7,061 bases of DNA, taken from NCBI GenBank assembly GCA_030149595.1, contig JASFBI010000094.1, positions 1-7,061 of the forward strand, read 5' to 3'. This document shows, in pieces, positions 5,811 through 7,061 of this stretch; position 1 is the stretch's first letter; each line of letters starts with the position of its first letter. The DNA comes from Desulfobacterales bacterium. Its GTDB lineage: Bacteria; Desulfobacterota; Desulfobacteria; Desulfobacterales; DAOWNP01. The notes beneath the pieces were generated by a model that was not told the origin of the DNA, made no database searches, and saw only the letters and a program-made list of their open reading frames with translations. A program made the position numbers and the translations under genes.

Positions 5811-6168
5811 CTAATATAAATTAAGAAACCATTGCATAGACTGCTGTTTTTTACAACTTTAAGAGATGGTCTGGTCTTTAATCTTCAAAATAAGGTAGTA
5901 TATTTGAAGAAAGGCAGGGTCTTTGTTTTGGTTTTATTGCTTAGTTTTGTATGAAACTCAGTCCAACAGACCGTAATCATTGAGCTTTCATTTTTTTGTT
6001 GTGGCCGATAGAGAATAACCATGCTCCGGCCATGCCGGTTTATATAGTTGTTTCCTTTTTGTTTTATCTGTTTTTTATGTGTTTCAGGAAGTTTAATTAT
6101 TTCCGAATGGTTTTACAAAAAGAGCAGCATTTTTTTATTTTTTAACAACAGGAAAGATACTTGTTTGT
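5811..6168 (+). promoter_or_regulatory. Gene-free gap before prfA with alternative hairpins
   Basis: No convincing gene is present. CTTCAAA (5883-5889) pairs with TTTGAAG (5903-5909). A short GC-rich island stands out from AT-rich surroundings. There TGGCCG (6002-6007) can pair with CGGCCA (6027-6032), or CCGGC (6026-6030) can pair with GCCGG (6034-6038). The two stems share bases, so only one can form at a time. The second is followed by TTTATATAG and later T-runs. The pattern resembles a leader with two alternative folds ahead of prfA. No known riboswitch class is recognised. No strong promoter was found, so prfA may depend on read-through or on an unseen promoter. Confidence 0.35.
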
Positions 6169-7061
6169 ATGTTTGAAAAATTACAAGGTGTTGAGGAGCG
6201 GTTTAATAAGGTAGAACAACTGCTTAGTGATCCTGAGATTTTAAAAAACAGGAGTGAGTATGAAAAATTCAGCAAAGAGCATGCTCAATTAAATAAGATT
6301 GTTACAATTTACAGAGAATATAAAAAGATAAAACAGGGGCTTTTAGAAAGTACAGATCTTTTAGATGATAGAGATCCTGAGATTAAGGCTCTTGCAAAAG
6401 AGGAAATTTTAGAGTTGGAGCAGCAGCTTAGTTCTGTATCTGAAGAGCTTCAAAGGGCTTTGCTTCCCAAAGATCCTAATGATAATAAAAATACTATTAT
6501 TGAGATACGTGCTGGTACAGGAGGTGAAGAGGCTGCACTTTTTGCAAGTGATCTTTTCAGGATGTACAGCAGGTATGTTGAAAATTCCCGCTGGAAAATA
6601 GAGATAATAACTCATAATACAACAGGTACTGGTGGGTTAAAAGAGGTTATTGCCATGGTTTATGGCAAGGATGTATACAGTCGTTTTAAATATGAAAGTG
6701 GTACCCACAGAGTTCAGCGTGTACCTGCAACAGAAACCCAGGGGAGAGTACATACCTCTGCGGTTACAGTGGCTGTTTTACCTGAGGCTGAAGAGGTTGA
6801 GCTTAATATAGATCCATCTGAAATAAAAATTGATGTTTACAGGTCAACAGGGCCTGGTGGACAAAGTGTAAATACAACTGATTCTGCAGTTCGGTTGACT
6901 CATCTTCCAACAGGGCTTGTGGTAACCTGTCAGGATGAGAAATCCCAGCATAAAAACAGAGCCAAGGCCATGAAGGTTTTGCGTGCCCGTCTTTATGACA
7001 GTATGATGCAAAAAATCAATGATGAAAGATCTTCTGAACGGAGAAGTCAGGTAGGTACAGG
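6169..7061 (+). CDS. prfA: Peptide chain release factor 1 (RF1), 3' end missing
   Basis: RF1 reads UAA and UAG stop codons and triggers release of the finished protein. The frame runs from the ATG at 6169 to the window edge without a stop: 297 codons of the usual 355-360, so about 60 residues are missing. Domain 1 begins [32 protein letters not shown] starts at residue 114. The stop-codon tripeptide PAT is at 186-188 (RF1 type; RF2 has SPF). The catalytic GGQ is at 230-232, followed by [17 protein letters not shown]. The glutamine is the usual target of PrmC methylation, and prmC often follows prfA, but that lies outside the window. AGGA (6150-6153) is 15 nt from the start codon, a weak ribosome site. 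The gene follows rho and rpmE after a 382-nt gap. Confidence 0.96.
   Translation, partial: MFEKLQGVEERFNKVEQLLSDPEILKNRSEYEKFSKEHAQLNKIVTIYREYKKIKQGLLESTDLLDDRDPEIKALAKEEILELEQQLSSVSEELQRALLPKDPNDNKNTIIEIRAGTGGEEAALFASDLFRMYSRYVENSRWKIEIITHNTTGTGGLKEVIAMVYGKDVYSRFKYESGTHRVQRVPATETQGRVHTSAVTVAVLPEAEEVELNIDPSEIKIDVYRSTGPGGQSVNTTDSAVRLTHLPTGLVVTCQDEKSQHKNRAKAMKVLRARLYDSMMQKINDERSSERRSQVGT

Noticed and set aside
5620..5814. 64-codon plus-strand frame overlapping rpmE
   Set aside because: It is a shifted reading of rpmE; the bL31 frame has all four zinc cysteines.
6032..6145. 37-codon frame with one possible membrane helix before prfA
   Set aside because: There is no ribosome site, the start lies inside the GC-rich stem, and T-rich DNA alone gives hydrophobic residues.
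6409..6615. 68-codon minus-strand frame
   Set aside because: It is antisense to prfA, which is unmistakable here.

Overview
The window is AT-rich (by eye G+C is in the mid-30s per cent) and holds conserved housekeeping genes with bacterial spacing. The adenylate kinase carries the LID metal site known from Desulfovibrio (three Cys plus one His). Rho, RF1 and the order rho-rpmE-prfA also fit a low-GC member of the Desulfobacterota, probably a Desulfobacterales-type sulfate reducer; that placement is inference. The first nine bases match the 3' end of a standard Illumina adapter, and genes are cut at both ends, so the window is probably a whole short assembly contig.

Left part (1-2584): the 3' portion of an M24B aminopeptidase P gene (+) converges on folC (-). 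A tRNA-Arg(CCG) gene (-) lies between them, 4 nt after the folC stop and 13 nt from the aminopeptidase stop. There is no room for an ordinary terminator at this junction.

Middle part (2585-3815, all -): rpsU (bS21) starts with TTG, has its own likely promoter and a small leader hairpin, and ends at a strong hairpin terminator. Upstream lies adk, with a weak AU-only hairpin after its stop.

Divergent control region (3816-4296): adk and rho are read away from each other. Two consensus TTGACA -35 boxes sit back to back as arms of a perfect 8-bp inverted repeat. The rho side has a leader of about 290 nt with several AT-rich palindromes. A 17-codon open frame ends on the rho start codon in an ATGA overlap.

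Right part (4297-7061, all +): rho, then rpmE (zinc-type bL31) 29 nt later, then a 382-nt gene-free gap with two mutually exclusive GC-rich stems, then prfA (RF1), cut by the window end.

The genes serve translation (tRNA-Arg, bS21, bL31, RF1), transcription termination (Rho), folate polyglutamylation (FolC), adenine nucleotide balance (Adk) and peptide turnover (aminopeptidase P). No mobile element, CRISPR array, defence cluster or clearly new gene system was found. The points worth a second look are regulatory: the divergent promoter repeat, the rho leader and coupled small frame, the rpsU leader, the folC-tRNA junction and the prfA leader.
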